A program made the translations under genes and the position numbers. Shown piece by piece: positions 29,816 through 39,590 of a DNA stretch of 51,051 nt. Source of the stretch: Pectobacterium fontis (GTDB taxonomy: Bacteria > Pseudomonadota > Gammaproteobacteria > Enterobacterales > Enterobacteriaceae); contig NZ_JSXC01000042.1 in assembly GCF_000803215.1 (NCBI RefSeq), positions 1-51,051 on the forward strand, in the 5' to 3' direction. Numbering within the stretch: the stretch's first letter is position 1; every line of letters starts with the position of its first letter. The notes under the pieces are model-generated. The model ran no database searches. It was not told the origin of the DNA and was given only the letters and a program-made list of their open reading frames with translations.

Positions 29816-30406
29816 TTAGTTGGAAAGCGTGATGGCTTCCGCCAGCATCCAGCATGTAGTGACCACCAGAGAAAGCGCCATAATGCCGTTGAAGGCCTTC
29901 AGTTTCCACGGTTCCTGAAGATGTTTACCGATGCGATCGCCGAGTAAGGCCCACACTAAAATGCAGGGCAAGTTTAGCGCCATAAAGCCAATCACCGTGG
30001 TGAAAAGGCCGCCGCTGGCGGCATAAAGCAGCGCGATGTTGCTGGACATCAACCAGGCTTTCGGGTTTACCGCTTGAAAGAGTGTCCCTTGCAGTACCGT
30101 CATCGGCTGTACTCGTCCTTGTAGTTCTGGTGCCGATGAGCGCACGATTTTCCACGATAGCCATAATAAATAAATGCACCCCAGCACGGTGAGGGGAAGA
30201 CGAACCATGCTCATCCAGCTTAGTAAAAGTTCCAATGCCACGCCCATCATCGCGGTTTGTATCCCACAGCCGATTGAAATGCCCATCATCATCGGCAAGG
30301 TGCGACGCAGGCCAAAATTGACGCCGGACGTTGCCAGCAGCAGGTTATTAGGGCCCGGCGTAATTGACATCACGGTGACGTAACTGAAAAAAGAAGGATC
30401 GAGCAT
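29816..30406 (-). CDS. LysE/RhtB family amino-acid exporter
   Basis: A 196-residue inner-membrane protein with about six hydrophobic segments. The N-terminal family signature SITPGPNNLLLATSGVNFG is clear, and NPKAWLMSSNIALLY is the second conserved block. The family exports amino acids or related compounds; the substrate is not predictable. It is divergently transcribed from a MocR-type regulator 135 bp away, a classic regulator-transporter pairing. In E. coli the space between mrcB and hemL is held by fhuACDB instead. Confidence 0.88.
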   Translation of the reverse strand: MLDPSFFSYVTVMSITPGPNNLLLATSGVNFGLRRTLPMMMGISIGCGIQTAMMGVALELLLSWMSMVRLPLTVLGCIYLLWLSWKIVRSSAPELQGRVQPMTVLQGTLFQAVNPKAWLMSSNIALLYAASGGLFTTVIGFMALNLPCILVWALLGDRIGKHLQEPWKLKAFNGIMALSLVVTTCWMLAEAITLSN

Positions 30407-30455
30407 GGTGTTATCCTGATGGTGGGAAAGAACACTATGGTAGGCAGAAAAAAGA

Positions 30456-30525
30456 AATGGTTACAGATACACAAAATGATTATTGTAATGGGTACAAATT
30501 GCTTTAATCGTTAACTGTACTCATT
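30456..30525. promoter_or_regulatory. Three candidate MocR half-sites between the LysE and regulator genes
   Basis: AATGGTTACA (30456-30465) and AATGGGTACA (30487-30496) are direct repeats exactly 31 bp apart. TGTACTCATT (30516-30525) is the inverted form with one mismatch to the second site. Paired direct sites plus an inverted site on one face of the helix are typical of MocR/GabR regulators. The last site ends 16 bp before the regulator GTG. Confidence 0.6.
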
Positions 30526-30541
30526 GGCTGGCGGGGGAACT

Positions 30542-32002
30542 GTGTCCATTATCGACTCACAAGAAAGTACGTTGTATCAACAGCTCGCGGAAACCTTCGC
30601 TGCCGCTATTCATCAAGGGACGTTAGCACCGGGAAGCCGCTTGCCCTCAATTCGCCGTGTCGCTGGATCGCATCAGGTCAGCGTGAACACGGTGTTGAAC
30701 GCCTGGCGTATTCTCGAAGATCGTGGGCTGATTGAAGCGCGCCCCCAGTCTGGCTATTTCGTGCGAGGCCGTTTGCCGTCGCTGACGGAGAGCAGACCTC
30801 ATCGCGCCCAGGTCATTGTGCCGGGCAGCGAAAAATTGGATCTGATTAATACCGTGTTTGCGGCTCAGACGCACCCCGACTACATCAATATTTCTTTGGC
30901 ATGCCCGCAGCATGCGGATTTCTACCCTACCGAAAAGATCGGTCGTATTGTCGCTTCCTTGCTGCGGCGAGAACCCGGTCTGATTGGCCGTTATGCGCTG
31001 CCGCCAGGCAGTGAGCGACTGCGACGTGAAGTGGCGCGGCGAGCGATGGATCTCGGCATGACATTGACCCGTGAGGACATCACGATCACCCACGGCTGTA
31101 TGGAAGCGCTACAGTTGGCGCTACGTGCGGTGACGCAGCCGGGCGACTGTGTGGGGCTGGAAACGCCAACCTATTTTTATCTCTTTCCTCTGCTGGCCAG
31201 TCTGGGATTGAAAACGGTAGAGATTCCCACCGATCCGCAACGCGGCCTCGCGCTGGATGCGCTGGAAATGTTGCTGTCAGAGGGACGGCTACAGGCGATG
31301 ATCGCCATGCCGAACGCACAGAATCCACTGGGGTGCAGCATGACGCTGGCGGATAAAAAGCGGCTGGCAAAGCTAGTGAACGACTATCAGGTGCCGCTCA
31401 TTGAGGATGGATTATACGGTGAACTTCAGTTTAGCTGGCCGTTGTCGCCAGCGGTAAAAGCTTTCGACCGCGAAGGGTGGGTGATTTACTGTTCCAGCTT
31501 CACGAAAACGCTGGCACCCGATTTTCGCATCGGTTGGATGGCGTCGGGCCGTTTCCGGGAAAAAGTGGCGCGGCTGAAAGCGGTATCGTCAATGGCGGAA
31601 TCGGCGTTGCTCTCGGAAACGCTGGCGCAGTTTCTGGAATCCGGCGGGTACGATCACCATCTGCGCACGCTACGTCGTCGGTATGCTGCGCAGATGGATG
31701 AAGCGCGTGGGTTGATTGCCCGATATTTTCCTCAGGGAACGCGCGCGACGCAGCCGCAGGGCGGTTTTGTCTTCTGGCTGGAATTACCGGGCAATGTGGA
31801 TGGGGTTGAGTTATTCCATCGCCTGTTGCAAGAGCGCATTTGCGTCACGCCCGGTGAGCTTTACACCTTGAGCGACCGTTGTAAGCACGCACTGCGGCTC
31901 TCGTGCTGCTACCCGTTTGATGAACGTCACACCTATGCGCTTAAACGTGCCGGGGCGCTGGCGTGTGAGATGAGCGGTATCGGGCCGGGTAGCATCGTGT
32001 AG
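30542..32002 (+). CDS. MocR-type transcriptional regulator (GntR HTH plus aminotransferase-like domain)
   Basis: A 486-residue fusion of an N-terminal winged helix-turn-helix (about 8-75, LYQQLAETFAAAI...GSRLPSIRRVAGSHQVSVNTVLNAW) and a fold-type I aminotransferase domain. The PLP-binding lysine is Lys322 (CSSFTKTLAPDFRIGW), with Asp289 in IEDGLYGEL and the NAQNPLG block. It resembles E. coli YdcR. The GTG at 30542 follows GGGGGA; the frame opens 6 codons earlier at a TTG. It probably controls the divergent LysE-type exporter in response to a PLP-reactive amino compound. Confidence 0.88.
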   Translation: MSIIDSQESTLYQQLAETFAAAIHQGTLAPGSRLPSIRRVAGSHQVSVNTVLNAWRILEDRGLIEARPQSGYFVRGRLPSLTESRPHRAQVIVPGSEKLDLINTVFAAQTHPDYINISLACPQHADFYPTEKIGRIVASLLRREPGLIGRYALPPGSERLRREVARRAMDLGMTLTREDITITHGCMEALQLALRAVTQPGDCVGLETPTYFYLFPLLASLGLKTVEIPTDPQRGLALDALEMLLSEGRLQAMIAMPNAQNPLGCSMTLADKKRLAKLVNDYQVPLIEDGLYGELQFSWPLSPAVKAFDREGWVIYCSSFTKTLAPDFRIGWMASGRFREKVARLKAVSSMAESALLSETLAQFLESGGYDHHLRTLRRRYAAQMDEARGLIARYFPQGTRATQPQGGFVFWLELPGNVDGVELFHRLLQERICVTPGELYTLSDRCKHALRLSCCYPFDERHTYALKRAGALACEMSGIGPGSIV

Positions 32003-32014
32003 GGAAGTCTAGCA

Positions 32015-32037
32015 ACGGCGTCAGTCAGTGACGCCGT
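32015..32037. terminator. Hairpin between convergent mocR-type gene and hemL
   Basis: A perfect 9-bp stem ACGGCGTCA/TGACGCCGT with GTCAG loop, 12 bp after the regulator stop. It lacks a T tract on either side but lies between two convergent genes. Confidence 0.55.
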
Positions 32038-32049
32038 CGAGATACACGT

Positions 32050-33330
32050 TTACAGACGTGAGAAGCAGAGTTGCGCGGCTTCGATGGTGCGTTCGATATC
32101 CTGTGGCGTGTGCGCCACTGACATAAAGCCCGCTTCAAATGCCGATGGCGCGAGATAAACCCCTTCTTCCAGCATCATGTGGAAGAACAGCTTAAAGCGC
32201 TCGACGTCGCACTTCATTACATCCTGATAGCTGGTGACGCTCTCTGCATCGGTGAAGAACAGCCCGAACATCCCCCCAGCCTGATTCACGACCAGCGGAA
32301 TGTTTTCGGCTTTTGCGGCGGCCAGCAGCCCCTCAGCCAGTTGATTCGTCAACGCGGTCAGTTTTTCATGTACGCCAGGTTTCGCGACTTCTGTCAAACA
32401 AGCTAAGCCTGCGGCCATCGCGATCGGGTTGCCAGACAGTGTTCCCGCCTGATAAACCGGGCCAGTGGGTGCCAGTGCCTGCATGATTTCACGCTTGCCG
32501 CCGAATGCGCCGACCGGCATACCGCCGCCGATGATTTTCCCCAGACAGGTCAGATCCGGCACCACGCCGTAGTGCGACTGTGCGCCAGCCAGCGCAACGC
32601 GAAAGCCTGTCATCACTTCATCGATGATGAACAGGGCGCCAAACTCATCACACAGCGCGCGCAGGCCGGGAAGGAAATCGGGCAGTGGTGGAACACAGTT
32701 CATGTTACCGGCGACGGGTTCGACAATAATCGCGGCGATATCGTCAGGGTATTGTTCAAATGCGGCACGTACGGACGACAGATCGTTATAGACACAGGTC
32801 AGAGTATGGCGGGCGAAATCGGCTGGAACGCCGGGGGAGTTAGGTTGCCCCAGCGTCAACGCGCCGGAACCGGCTTTCACTAACAGGCAGTCGGCGTGAC
32901 CGTGATAGCAGCCTTCAAATTTGATGATCTTATCGCGACCCGTGTAGCCACGCGCCAGACGGATTGCGCTCATGGTCGCTTCCGTACCGGAGTTGACCAT
33001 TCGCACCATATCCATACTGGGCACCAGTGACGTAACCAGACGCGCCATCTGCACTTCGCTCTCTGTCGGCGCGCCAAAGCTCAGACCGCGTTCTGCGGCG
33101 GCAATCACGGCATCACGAATCGCCGGATGATTGTGCCCCAGTACCATCGGCCCCCACGAGCCCACGTAATCAATATACGCTTGCTCGTCGGCATCGTAGA
33201 GATAAGCGCCATCTGCCCGCTCGATGAACAGCGGTGTGCCGCCGACGCCATTAAAAGCACGAACGGGTGAGTTCACCCCGCCTGGAATAAGTTGCTGTGC
33301 CGCAGCATACAGGCTTTCAGATTTGTTCAT
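32050..33330 (-). CDS. hemL: Glutamate-1-semialdehyde 2,1-aminomutase
   Basis: A 426-residue PLP enzyme making 5-aminolevulinate, the first committed tetrapyrrole precursor in the C5 pathway. Lys265 in [18 protein letters not shown] binds [14 protein letters not shown] carries the ring-contacting Asp. Further blocks are [33 protein letters not shown]. Length and sequence match E. coli HemL. It is divergent from erpA with 269 bp between; E. coli clcA, usually there, is absent. Confidence 0.97.
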   Translation of the reverse strand: MNKSESLYAAAQQLIPGGVNSPVRAFNGVGGTPLFIERADGAYLYDADEQAYIDYVGSWGPMVLGHNHPAIRDAVIAAAERGLSFGAPTESEVQMARLVTSLVPSMDMVRMVNSGTEATMSAIRLARGYTGRDKIIKFEGCYHGHADCLLVKAGSGALTLGQPNSPGVPADFARHTLTCVYNDLSSVRAAFEQYPDDIAAIIVEPVAGNMNCVPPLPDFLPGLRALCDEFGALFIIDEVMTGFRVALAGAQSHYGVVPDLTCLGKIIGGGMPVGAFGGKREIMQALAPTGPVYQAGTLSGNPIAMAAGLACLTEVAKPGVHEKLTALTNQLAEGLLAAAKAENIPLVVNQAGGMFGLFFTDAESVTSYQDVMKCDVERFKLFFHMMLEEGVYLAPSAFEAGFMSVAHTPQDIERTIEAAQLCFSRL

Positions 33331-33599
33331 TACGCGGTCCTGACTGGTCTTGATCGTAGAATGTAGGGGTATTCTAATGAACTGACCGCCGTTATGAAAT
33401 CACCGTGCGGGTTTTCACTTGAAAACGCGCGGTAATCAATACCCACTGAGAATACTGGTTGTGCGGTATAAGAGACGGCATAATGCGGCGATTATTTAAA
33501 CACCGGCCGTCAAATCTTGAACGTTTTCGCAGACTGCCGGATAATAAGCGTATGAATATGGGTCTATCACCTGATAAGCCCTGAGTTGGGAGTAAAAAT

Positions 33600-33947
33600 A
33601 TGAGCGACGATATAGCAGCACTGCCTCTGCAATTTACCGATGCGGCGGCAAGCAAGGTGAAAAACCTGATTGCTGATGAAGAAAACCCAGAGCTGAAACT
33701 GCGTGTGTATATTACGGGCGGTGGCTGTAGCGGTTTCCAGTATGGTTTTACCTTTGATGATCAAATCAACGACGGCGATATGACTATTGAGAAGCAAGGG
33801 GTGTCGCTGGTGGTTGACCCGATGAGCCTGCAATATCTGGTTGGCGGTGCGGTGGATTATACCGAAGGGCTGGAAGGTTCTCGCTTTGTCGTGACGAACC
33901 CAAATGCGAAATCGACCTGCGGCTGTGGTTCCTCTTTCAGCGTGTAA
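33600..33947 (+). CDS. erpA: Iron-sulfur cluster insertion protein ErpA
   Basis: A 115-residue A-type carrier that delivers [4Fe-4S] clusters to targets such as IspG/IspH. The three cluster cysteines are Cys43 ([11 protein letters not shown]), Cys107 and Cys109 ([11 protein letters not shown]). It has a good ribosome site (GGGAG) before ATG 33600. The upstream 269 bp were searched for an IscR type 2 site without a convincing match. Confidence 0.97.
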   Translation: MSDDIAALPLQFTDAAASKVKNLIADEENPELKLRVYITGGGCSGFQYGFTFDDQINDGDMTIEKQGVSLVVDPMSLQYLVGGAVDYTEGLEGSRFVVTNPNAKSTCGCGSSFSV

Positions 33948-33973
33948 TCCTGCATTGCGGTTATTCTCGAATA

Positions 33974-34010
33974 AAAAAAAACCGTGTCTTGGCTGGACAC
34001 GGTTTTTTTA
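33974..34010. terminator. Bidirectional terminator after erpA
   Basis: A perfect 8-bp stem ACCGTGTC/GACACGGT (33981-33988 with 33996-34003) is flanked by a run of A on the left and seven T on the right. It serves erpA and the convergent small secreted-protein gene. Confidence 0.92.
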
Positions 34011-34038
34011 CATGTAGCAGATGGACGTTTTACGGTGA

Positions 34039-34317
34039 TTACCATTCGACCGTAATCAAACGCGTTTCCGTACCCTGCGTCGTTTTTGCCGCGGCAGCAG
34101 CGTATTTGGGCTGTTCGACCTGAATGCGTGATTCCGTAATTTTAGGTTGCGGGGCAGAGGCGACGTTACATGTCAGTTGATATTGACCGGATTGCGGCGT
34201 GATGCCACACGACGGTAATATCGTCAGTTGAGCATTAATTTGCCCGCCGCTACTTCCTGCATGGGCAGTAGCACAAGCTGCGATCAGCAGGCTTGCGCAA
34301 AGCAACGCACTTTTCAT
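34039..34317 (-). CDS. Small exported protein of unknown function
   Basis: A 92-residue protein starting MKSALLCASLLIAACATAHA. The N-terminus is a signal peptide, cleavable after ATAHA. Alternatively IAAC (Cys15) could be a lipobox. The mature part GSSGGQINAQLTILPSCGI resembles the first strand of spore-coat-U/fimbrial-type domains, with cysteines 37 and 50 able to form a disulfide. The frame is open to 34410, but AGGT upstream of 34317 and the signal peptide support this start. It occupies the place of E. coli yadS between erpA and btuF. Function is not recognised. Confidence 0.7.
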   Translation of the reverse strand: MKSALLCASLLIAACATAHAGSSGGQINAQLTILPSCGITPQSGQYQLTCNVASAPQPKITESRIQVEQPKYAAAAAKTTQGTETRLITVEW

Positions 34318-34548
34318 GTTTATTTTACCTGGTGTCAAAGGAACCGATATCGGTTCGAAATTTTCTAACATTGTCTTGCTTTGGCTATATTGCCGAGCGG
34401 TAACCGACACCTTTTCATGGCGTCTATGATCCCACCGTTACGCTCAAATTATCGGCAAGAATGGGTGAAATAAAAGTCTGTGAGTGTTACAAGTTGTATA
34501 TTAATAAAGCTATTGTTATCGGTATGATTTCACAATGTTAATTGCAGG

Positions 34549-35388
34549 TCATTGCGTTGACGAAGACGGGGATTGTAATTCTGTTAATTGAGCACAAAGC
34601 TGTTGGGCGGCCAATAGTAAACGCGGGCCGCTACGGCTGAACCAGTCCTCATTGACGGTAATGACCGGAACCGCTAACTGAGGCTGCCAAAATGCCTGCG
34701 TACTGGCAATATTATCTGGTGTACCGCTGACAATGATGGCCTGCGGTTGCCGTCTTAATACTTGTTCACGGCTTACCTGTGGCCAGGGAACCGGGCTGTC
34801 GCTAAAGACATTTTCTGCGCCGCACAGTGAAACGATCTGGCTTTGCAGCGTGGCGTTCGAAGAGGTAAACAGTGGCTGAGTGCCGAATTGAATAAAGACT
34901 CTCAACGGCGCGGCATGTGTCGCGCTCTCCTTCTCGCCAGCGTGCTGTAGCGTGCTTATTCCCTGCTGAAACCTTGTTGCTGCCTGTTCCGCTTGCTCAG
35001 GATGGCGGCTGTATGTCGCCAATTGTCGCAGTGACGCAGGAATATCGTCTAACGTTTTTGCATCCAGATACACGATAGGAATTGAGAAGTTGGCGAGCTG
35101 TTCCAGCGGCCGCTGCGGGTTCCCCTCGCGCCAGGCCAAAATCAGATCGGGCTTGAGGGCGAGGATCCGCTCCAGATTGATGCCCTGCCAGGAGGCAACC
35201 TGCTCCAGCTTTTTCGCTTCCGGCGGGTAATCAGACCAGGCGCTGACCGCAATCAATTGTTCGCCCATGCCAGCCGCATAAGCCATTTCCGTCGCGTGTG
35301 GCGCAAGACTGATCACCCGCTGGGGAATGGCATACGCGGTGGCGCACAGGAATAACCCTGTCAGCCAGCAGAAAAGCCTGACGATCAC
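34549..35388 (-). CDS. btuF: Vitamin B12 periplasmic binding protein
   Basis: A 279-residue periplasmic protein that delivers cobalamin to the BtuCD importer. A signal peptide ends at about ATAYA (residue 20). Family stretches are [44 protein letters not shown] and [24 protein letters not shown]. The start is GTG, 2 bp after the mtnN stop (TAAtcGTG), which suggests translational coupling. The mtnN-btuF order is as in E. coli; btuCD are elsewhere. Confidence 0.93.
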   Translation of the reverse strand: MIVRLFCWLTGLFLCATAYAIPQRVISLAPHATEMAYAAGMGEQLIAVSAWSDYPPEAKKLEQVASWQGINLERILALKPDLILAWREGNPQRPLEQLANFSIPIVYLDAKTLDDIPASLRQLATYSRHPEQAEQAATRFQQGISTLQHAGEKESATHAAPLRVFIQFGTQPLFTSSNATLQSQIVSLCGAENVFSDSPVPWPQVSREQVLRRQPQAIIVSGTPDNIASTQAFWQPQLAVPVITVNEDWFSRSGPRLLLAAQQLCAQLTELQSPSSSTQ

Positions 35389-35390
35389 GA

Positions 35391-36089
35391 TTAGCGTACG
35401 GCCAGTTTGCTCAGGATCGTTTCCACCATTCGCGTGGATTGCTGCGCGGCAACGCTCAGGAACTCATCGAAACTCAGGTGTGACGCTTTATCGGCCACAT
35501 CAGAAATGGCCCGCACAACCACAAACGGGACGGCGAACTGGTGGCAGACATGCGCAATGGCGGTGGCTTCCATTTCTACGGCAATCGCCTTCGGGAAGGT
35601 CGCGCGGATGCGAGCTAACGGCTCTGCGCCGTTAATGAAAGCATCGCCGCTGACAACCAGACCGCGTACGGCGTTCAATTGTAAATCCGCAATCGCTTCT
35701 TGCGCCACGGCGATGAGTTTTTCATCAGCAGGGAAAGCGGCAGGGCAACCCGCCATTTGGCCGGGTTCATAGCCAAAGGCGGTGACGTCAGCATCGTGGT
35801 AGCGTACTTCATCGGACACGACAATATCACCGACGTTCAAGGTAGGAGCCAGCCCACCAGCGGAACCGGTGTTAATCACGACATCCGGCGTGCTGTGTTC
35901 CAGCAGCAGCGTGGTGCCGAGTGCGGCGGAGACTTTGCCGATACCGGATTTCAGTAGCGCGACCTCGATGCCGTTGATGTGTCCGGTGTAGATTTCGCAA
36001 CCTGCGCGCTGGAAGGTCTGACGGTTTTCAATCCGATCGCGCAGCAGCGTTACTTCTTGTTCCATCGCGCCGATAATACCGACTTTCAT
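35391..36089 (-). CDS. mtnN: 5'-methylthioadenosine/S-adenosylhomocysteine nucleosidase
   Basis: A 232-residue enzyme removing adenine from methylthioadenosine, S-adenosylhomocysteine and 5'-deoxyadenosine; its SRH product feeds LuxS and AI-2. Catalytic Glu12 (AMEQE), Glu174 ([10 protein letters not shown]) and Asp197 (AISDVADK) are present. The frame is open to 36233, but [12 protein letters not shown] with upstream GGGGAA gives the standard start and the E. coli length. It is divergent from dgt, 121 bp apart. Confidence 0.96.
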   Translation of the reverse strand: MKVGIIGAMEQEVTLLRDRIENRQTFQRAGCEIYTGHINGIEVALLKSGIGKVSAALGTTLLLEHSTPDVVINTGSAGGLAPTLNVGDIVVSDEVRYHDADVTAFGYEPGQMAGCPAAFPADEKLIAVAQEAIADLQLNAVRGLVVSGDAFINGAEPLARIRATFPKAIAVEMEATAIAHVCHQFAVPFVVVRAISDVADKASHLSFDEFLSVAAQQSTRMVETILSKLAVR

Positions 36090-36210
36090 AAGGTTCCCCG
36101 CAAATTCTGTTATAAATGGAAGGCATGTTGTTGGGGGTAGTCTATCATGGCTAGCAGGATGAGATGGAGTGTCCATCATGGTGCTGTAGCGGGATGACAT
36201 GGAGAACCGT

Positions 36211-37722
36211 ATGTCTGATATTGATTTCGCCAAAAAAATGAGTTTTCAGCGGCATTCCGGCCGACCTAAAACGGTTGATAATGAATATGCGATTGTGCGC
36301 CAGTTTGAAAGCGACCGTGGCCGTATTATTAACTCCGCCGCTATCCGTCGCTTACAACAAAAAACCCAGGTCTTTCCGCTGGAACGCAATGCGGCTGTCC
36401 GTTCACGTCTGACGCATTCGATGGAGGTGCAGCAGGTGGGACGCTACATCGCCAAAGAGATCTTGCACCGCTTCCAAACCGAGGGGCTGTTGGAAGCGCT
36501 GGGTCTGGATGGCAGGCAAACGCCGTTTGAAAGTATGGTCGAAATGGCGTGCCTGATGCATGACATCGGCAATCCGCCATTTGGACACTTTGGCGAATCT
36601 GCTATTAATCAATGGTTTAGAAAATTTCTGGATAGCTACTATCTGGACAGCGAATCCCCAGAGCGTGTCGATGACTGTAAGGTCCCCCTGCTGCGGATGC
36701 AGCAGGACGGCTTAGACAAACTGCGTGGGCAGATTCGCCAGGATCTCAGCCACTTTGAAGGCAATGCGCAGGCGATCCGTCTGGTGCATACGTTGCTCAA
36801 ACTCAATCTGACCTACGGGCAGGTAGCCTGCATCCTGAAATATACCCGCCCCGCGTATTGGAACGGCGAGCTTCCTGCGGATTACCGCTATTTGATGAAG
36901 AAGCCGGGCTACTATCTGTCGGAGGAAGCCTTCGTTGCCAAACTGCGTGAAGTGCTGGAGATGGGCGAATTTCATCGTCACCCGCTGAGCTATATCATGG
37001 AGGCGGCGGATGATGTGTCCTACTGCATCGCGGATCTGGAAGATGCCGTTGAGAAGGAAATTCTCACGATCGAGGAGCTTTACGACCTGTTACGCGAAAA
37101 TTGGAGGGATGGAACAGAGAAAGACATTTTCGCCAAAACGATTGAACGAGCCTACAAAGAACGTGAGCGTTTTCAATGGCGCAGCCATGATGATCAGTTC
37201 TTCATGAATCTTCGGGTTTATACTGTGGGGCAAATGGTGCCGCACGCCGCGAAGCGTTTTATCGACAATCTGCCCGCGATTTATGCCGGATCGTTCAATC
37301 AGGCCTTGCTTGAGGACGACAGCCCGCAGAACCGGCTGTTAGGCATTTTCAAGCATGTCGCTTTGAAACACGTTTTTAATCATCATGAAGTTGAGCAACT
37401 GGAACTTCAGGGGGATCGCGTCATTCGCGGCCTGCTGGATATTTATAGCCCGCTGCTCGATATGCCCTATCAGGATTTCACCCAGCTTGTCAGCGAGGAT
37501 ACGCATCGGCGCTATCCGATTGAGACGCGGCTTTACCACAAACTATCCAGGAAGTACTGTCTGGCCTATTGTGAAGCGGTTGCTGAGTTGGAAACGTTGC
37601 CTGAAACCGAGCGGATCGTCCGTGAATATTATTATCGGGCACGTCTGATTCAGGATTACATCAGTGGGATGACGGATTTATACGCCTACGATGAATACCG
37701 CAAGCTGATGGCGGCGGATTAG
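36211..37722 (+). CDS. dgt: Deoxyguanosinetriphosphate triphosphohydrolase
   Basis: A 503-residue HD-domain enzyme that releases triphosphate from dGTP, controlling dGTP levels. The metal-binding set is His69 (RLTHSMEV), His117-Asp118 ([15 protein letters not shown]) and a distal Asp in EAADDVSYC. The ATG at 36211 was chosen over 36199 because GGAG lies 6 nt before it and the start aligns with E. coli. The C-terminus [18 protein letters not shown] is typical. Confidence 0.96.
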   Translation: MSDIDFAKKMSFQRHSGRPKTVDNEYAIVRQFESDRGRIINSAAIRRLQQKTQVFPLERNAAVRSRLTHSMEVQQVGRYIAKEILHRFQTEGLLEALGLDGRQTPFESMVEMACLMHDIGNPPFGHFGESAINQWFRKFLDSYYLDSESPERVDDCKVPLLRMQQDGLDKLRGQIRQDLSHFEGNAQAIRLVHTLLKLNLTYGQVACILKYTRPAYWNGELPADYRYLMKKPGYYLSEEAFVAKLREVLEMGEFHRHPLSYIMEAADDVSYCIADLEDAVEKEILTIEELYDLLRENWRDGTEKDIFAKTIERAYKERERFQWRSHDDQFFMNLRVYTVGQMVPHAAKRFIDNLPAIYAGSFNQALLEDDSPQNRLLGIFKHVALKHVFNHHEVEQLELQGDRVIRGLLDIYSPLLDMPYQDFTQLVSEDTHRRYPIETRLYHKLSRKYCLAYCEAVAELETLPETERIVREYYYRARLIQDYISGMTDLYAYDEYRKLMAAD

Positions 37723-37801
37723 CGATGTACAGACCGCAATGGAAATCGCGAGTTTTGTAAAGCCATTCAATATTTCCTTACGCTTCACGATCTTCCCCTC
37801 G

Positions 37802-37829
37802 GGAACATTGTTGATCCATATTTATCTCA
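37802..37829 (+). promoter_or_regulatory. Candidate sigma-E promoter of degP
   Basis: GGAACAT (37802-37808), a 16-bp spacer and TCTCA (37825-37829). The spacing is the same as in the E. coli degP sigma-E promoter (GGAACTT, 16 bp, TCTGA). This predicts induction by envelope stress. Confidence 0.7.
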
Positions 37830-37846
37830 TACAGCACGACCACTGA

Positions 37847-37868
37847 GTGTACCCGGTGTCGGGTACAC
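37847..37868 (+). promoter_or_regulatory. Hairpin in the degP leader
   Basis: A perfect 8-bp stem GTGTACCC/GGGTACAC with GGTGTC loop begins roughly 10 nt after the start site predicted from the sigma-E motif. No T tract follows, so it is a leader hairpin and not a terminator. Confidence 0.6.
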
Positions 37869-37911
37869 GGGCCGTAAGACTTGCGTGTTGGTTACTATGA
37901 GATCGATTCCT

Positions 37912-39357
37912 ATGAAAAGAAAATCATTGCTTCTGAGTGCGCTGGCGTTAAGTCTGGCGATGGCCATGGGGACTACCACTGCCTATGCCGCTGAGTCAGC
38001 GGCGTCTGCTGCGTCATCGGGTCAACTCCCTAGTTTGGCGCCTATGTTGGAAAAGGTGATGCCTTCTGTCGTGAGCATCTACGTTGAAGGGCATACCACG
38101 AACACAGGAAAAGAGAATATCCCGCCGCAGCTTCAGCCGTTTTTTGGGGAAAACTCGCCTTTCTGTCAGGAGGGATCGCCGTTCCAGTCATCACCGATGT
38201 GTCAGGGAGAGGATGACGATGAAGAGGGGCAGCCGCAGACAAAACAGGAGAATTTCCAGGCGCTGGGCGCGGGTGTCGTGATTAATGCGGAAAAAGGCTA
38301 CGTCGTGACCAATAGCCACGTAGTGGATAACGCCGATAAGATTCAGATTCGACTCAGCGATGGTCGCAAGTATGACGGTAAAGTGTTAGGCAAAGACACG
38401 CGTTCCGATATCGCGTTGGTGCAGTTGAAAGACTTTAAAAACCTGACGGCCATCAAGGTCGCCGATTCTGAACAACTGCGGGTCGGTGACTACACGGTCG
38501 CGATTGGTAATCCGTATGGTTTGGGGGAAACCGCGACATCGGGCATCGTGTCTGCGCTGGGGCGTAGTGGGCTGAATATCGAAAACTACGAAAATTTTAT
38601 TCAGACCGATGCGGCGATCAACCGGGGGAATTCCGGTGGGGCGCTGGTTAACCTGAATGGGGAACTGATTGGCCTCAATACTGCGATTCTTGCCCCAGAT
38701 GGCGGCAATATCGGGATTGGCTTTGCTATTCCCAGCAATATGGTGCAAAGCGTCGTAGCGCAAATTGTCGAATTTGGTGAAGTGAAGCGCGGCGAACTGG
38801 GTATCACCGGTACGGAACTGAACTCTGAACTGGCACAGGCGATGAAGGTTGATGCACAGCGCGGTGCGTTTGTGAGTCAGGTGAGACCGAAATCAGCGGC
38901 AGATGAAGCGGGCATTAAGGCGGGTGATGTGATCGTGACGTTGAATGGTAAAGCGATCAGCAGCTTCTCCGCGCTGCGGGCGCAGGTCGGATCGCTACCC
39001 GTGGGCAGCAAAGTGGCGCTGGGACTGCTGCGTGAGGGGAAACCGCTGACGGTCAATGTCACGCTGCAACAGAGCAATCAGGCTCAGGTGGCTTCTGGCA
39101 ATCTCTACTCTGGTATTGAAGGTGCTGAATTGAGCAATACCCAGGTGGAAGGCGAAAAAGGCATCAAGGTGGATAACGTCAAACCCGGCTCCGCTGCGGC
39201 TAAAATTGGCCTGAAGAAAGATGACATTATTCTCGGCGTGAACCAGCAGGCGGTGCAGAATATTGGCGAGTTGCGTAAAATTCTGGATAGCAAACCCGCC
39301 GTATTAGCCTTGAACGTGCGCCGTGGTGACAGCACGATTTATCTGCTGGCACAATAA
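37912..39357 (+). CDS. degP: Periplasmic serine protease/chaperone DegP
   Basis: A 481-residue HtrA protease that degrades or refolds damaged envelope proteins. The signal peptide ends at AYAA (about 27). Catalytic triad: His136 (NSHVVDN), Asp166 (RSDIAL), Ser241 (GNSGGAL). Two PDZ domains follow, at about 290-370 and 395-480. The LA loop has FCQEGSPFQSSPMCQG but then an acidic DDDEEGQ segment where E. coli is glycine-rich. Start ATG 37912 gives the conserved MK-rich signal; a GTG-started frame reaches 37885. It sits between dgt and cdaR as in E. coli. Confidence 0.96.
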   Translation: MKRKSLLLSALALSLAMAMGTTTAYAAESAASAASSGQLPSLAPMLEKVMPSVVSIYVEGHTTNTGKENIPPQLQPFFGENSPFCQEGSPFQSSPMCQGEDDDEEGQPQTKQENFQALGAGVVINAEKGYVVTNSHVVDNADKIQIRLSDGRKYDGKVLGKDTRSDIALVQLKDFKNLTAIKVADSEQLRVGDYTVAIGNPYGLGETATSGIVSALGRSGLNIENYENFIQTDAAINRGNSGGALVNLNGELIGLNTAILAPDGGNIGIGFAIPSNMVQSVVAQIVEFGEVKRGELGITGTELNSELAQAMKVDAQRGAFVSQVRPKSAADEAGIKAGDVIVTLNGKAISSFSALRAQVGSLPVGSKVALGLLREGKPLTVNVTLQQSNQAQVASGNLYSGIEGAELSNTQVEGEKGIKVDNVKPGSAAAKIGLKKDDIILGVNQQAVQNIGELRKILDSKPAVLALNVRRGDSTIYLLAQ

Positions 39358-39421
39358 TCAGGCTATTACAGCCTGTCAGTGGATAATTACCTTTTAAGAC
39401 AAGTTGTTACGTCGATTGACT

Positions 39422-39449
39422 GGTCGGGTACGTCGGTGCCCGACCGTTT
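39422..39449 (+). terminator. Probable degP terminator
   Basis: A 7-bp stem GGTCGGG/CCCGACC with a 10-nt loop is followed by GTTT. A second small hairpin CAGGCT/AGCCTG lies at 39359-39375. The T tract is weak. Confidence 0.5.
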
Positions 39450-39590
39450 CTCGCTTCTCCATGAAAGCGCTTTTGTGAGTTCTTCCACAGATTTAATCTA
39501 ATTCCCGATTCTTTGTTAATTTGCACAATGTGTGGCGCACCGTGTGGCGATATGCTGGTGCAATTGTCAATGTTCCTCTCAGGGGTAAAA

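Noticed and set aside
33331-33599. An IscR type 2 site upstream of erpA.
   Set aside because: CCCACTGAGAATACTGGTT looked suggestive, but the CCxYA-N7-TRxGG register does not fit.
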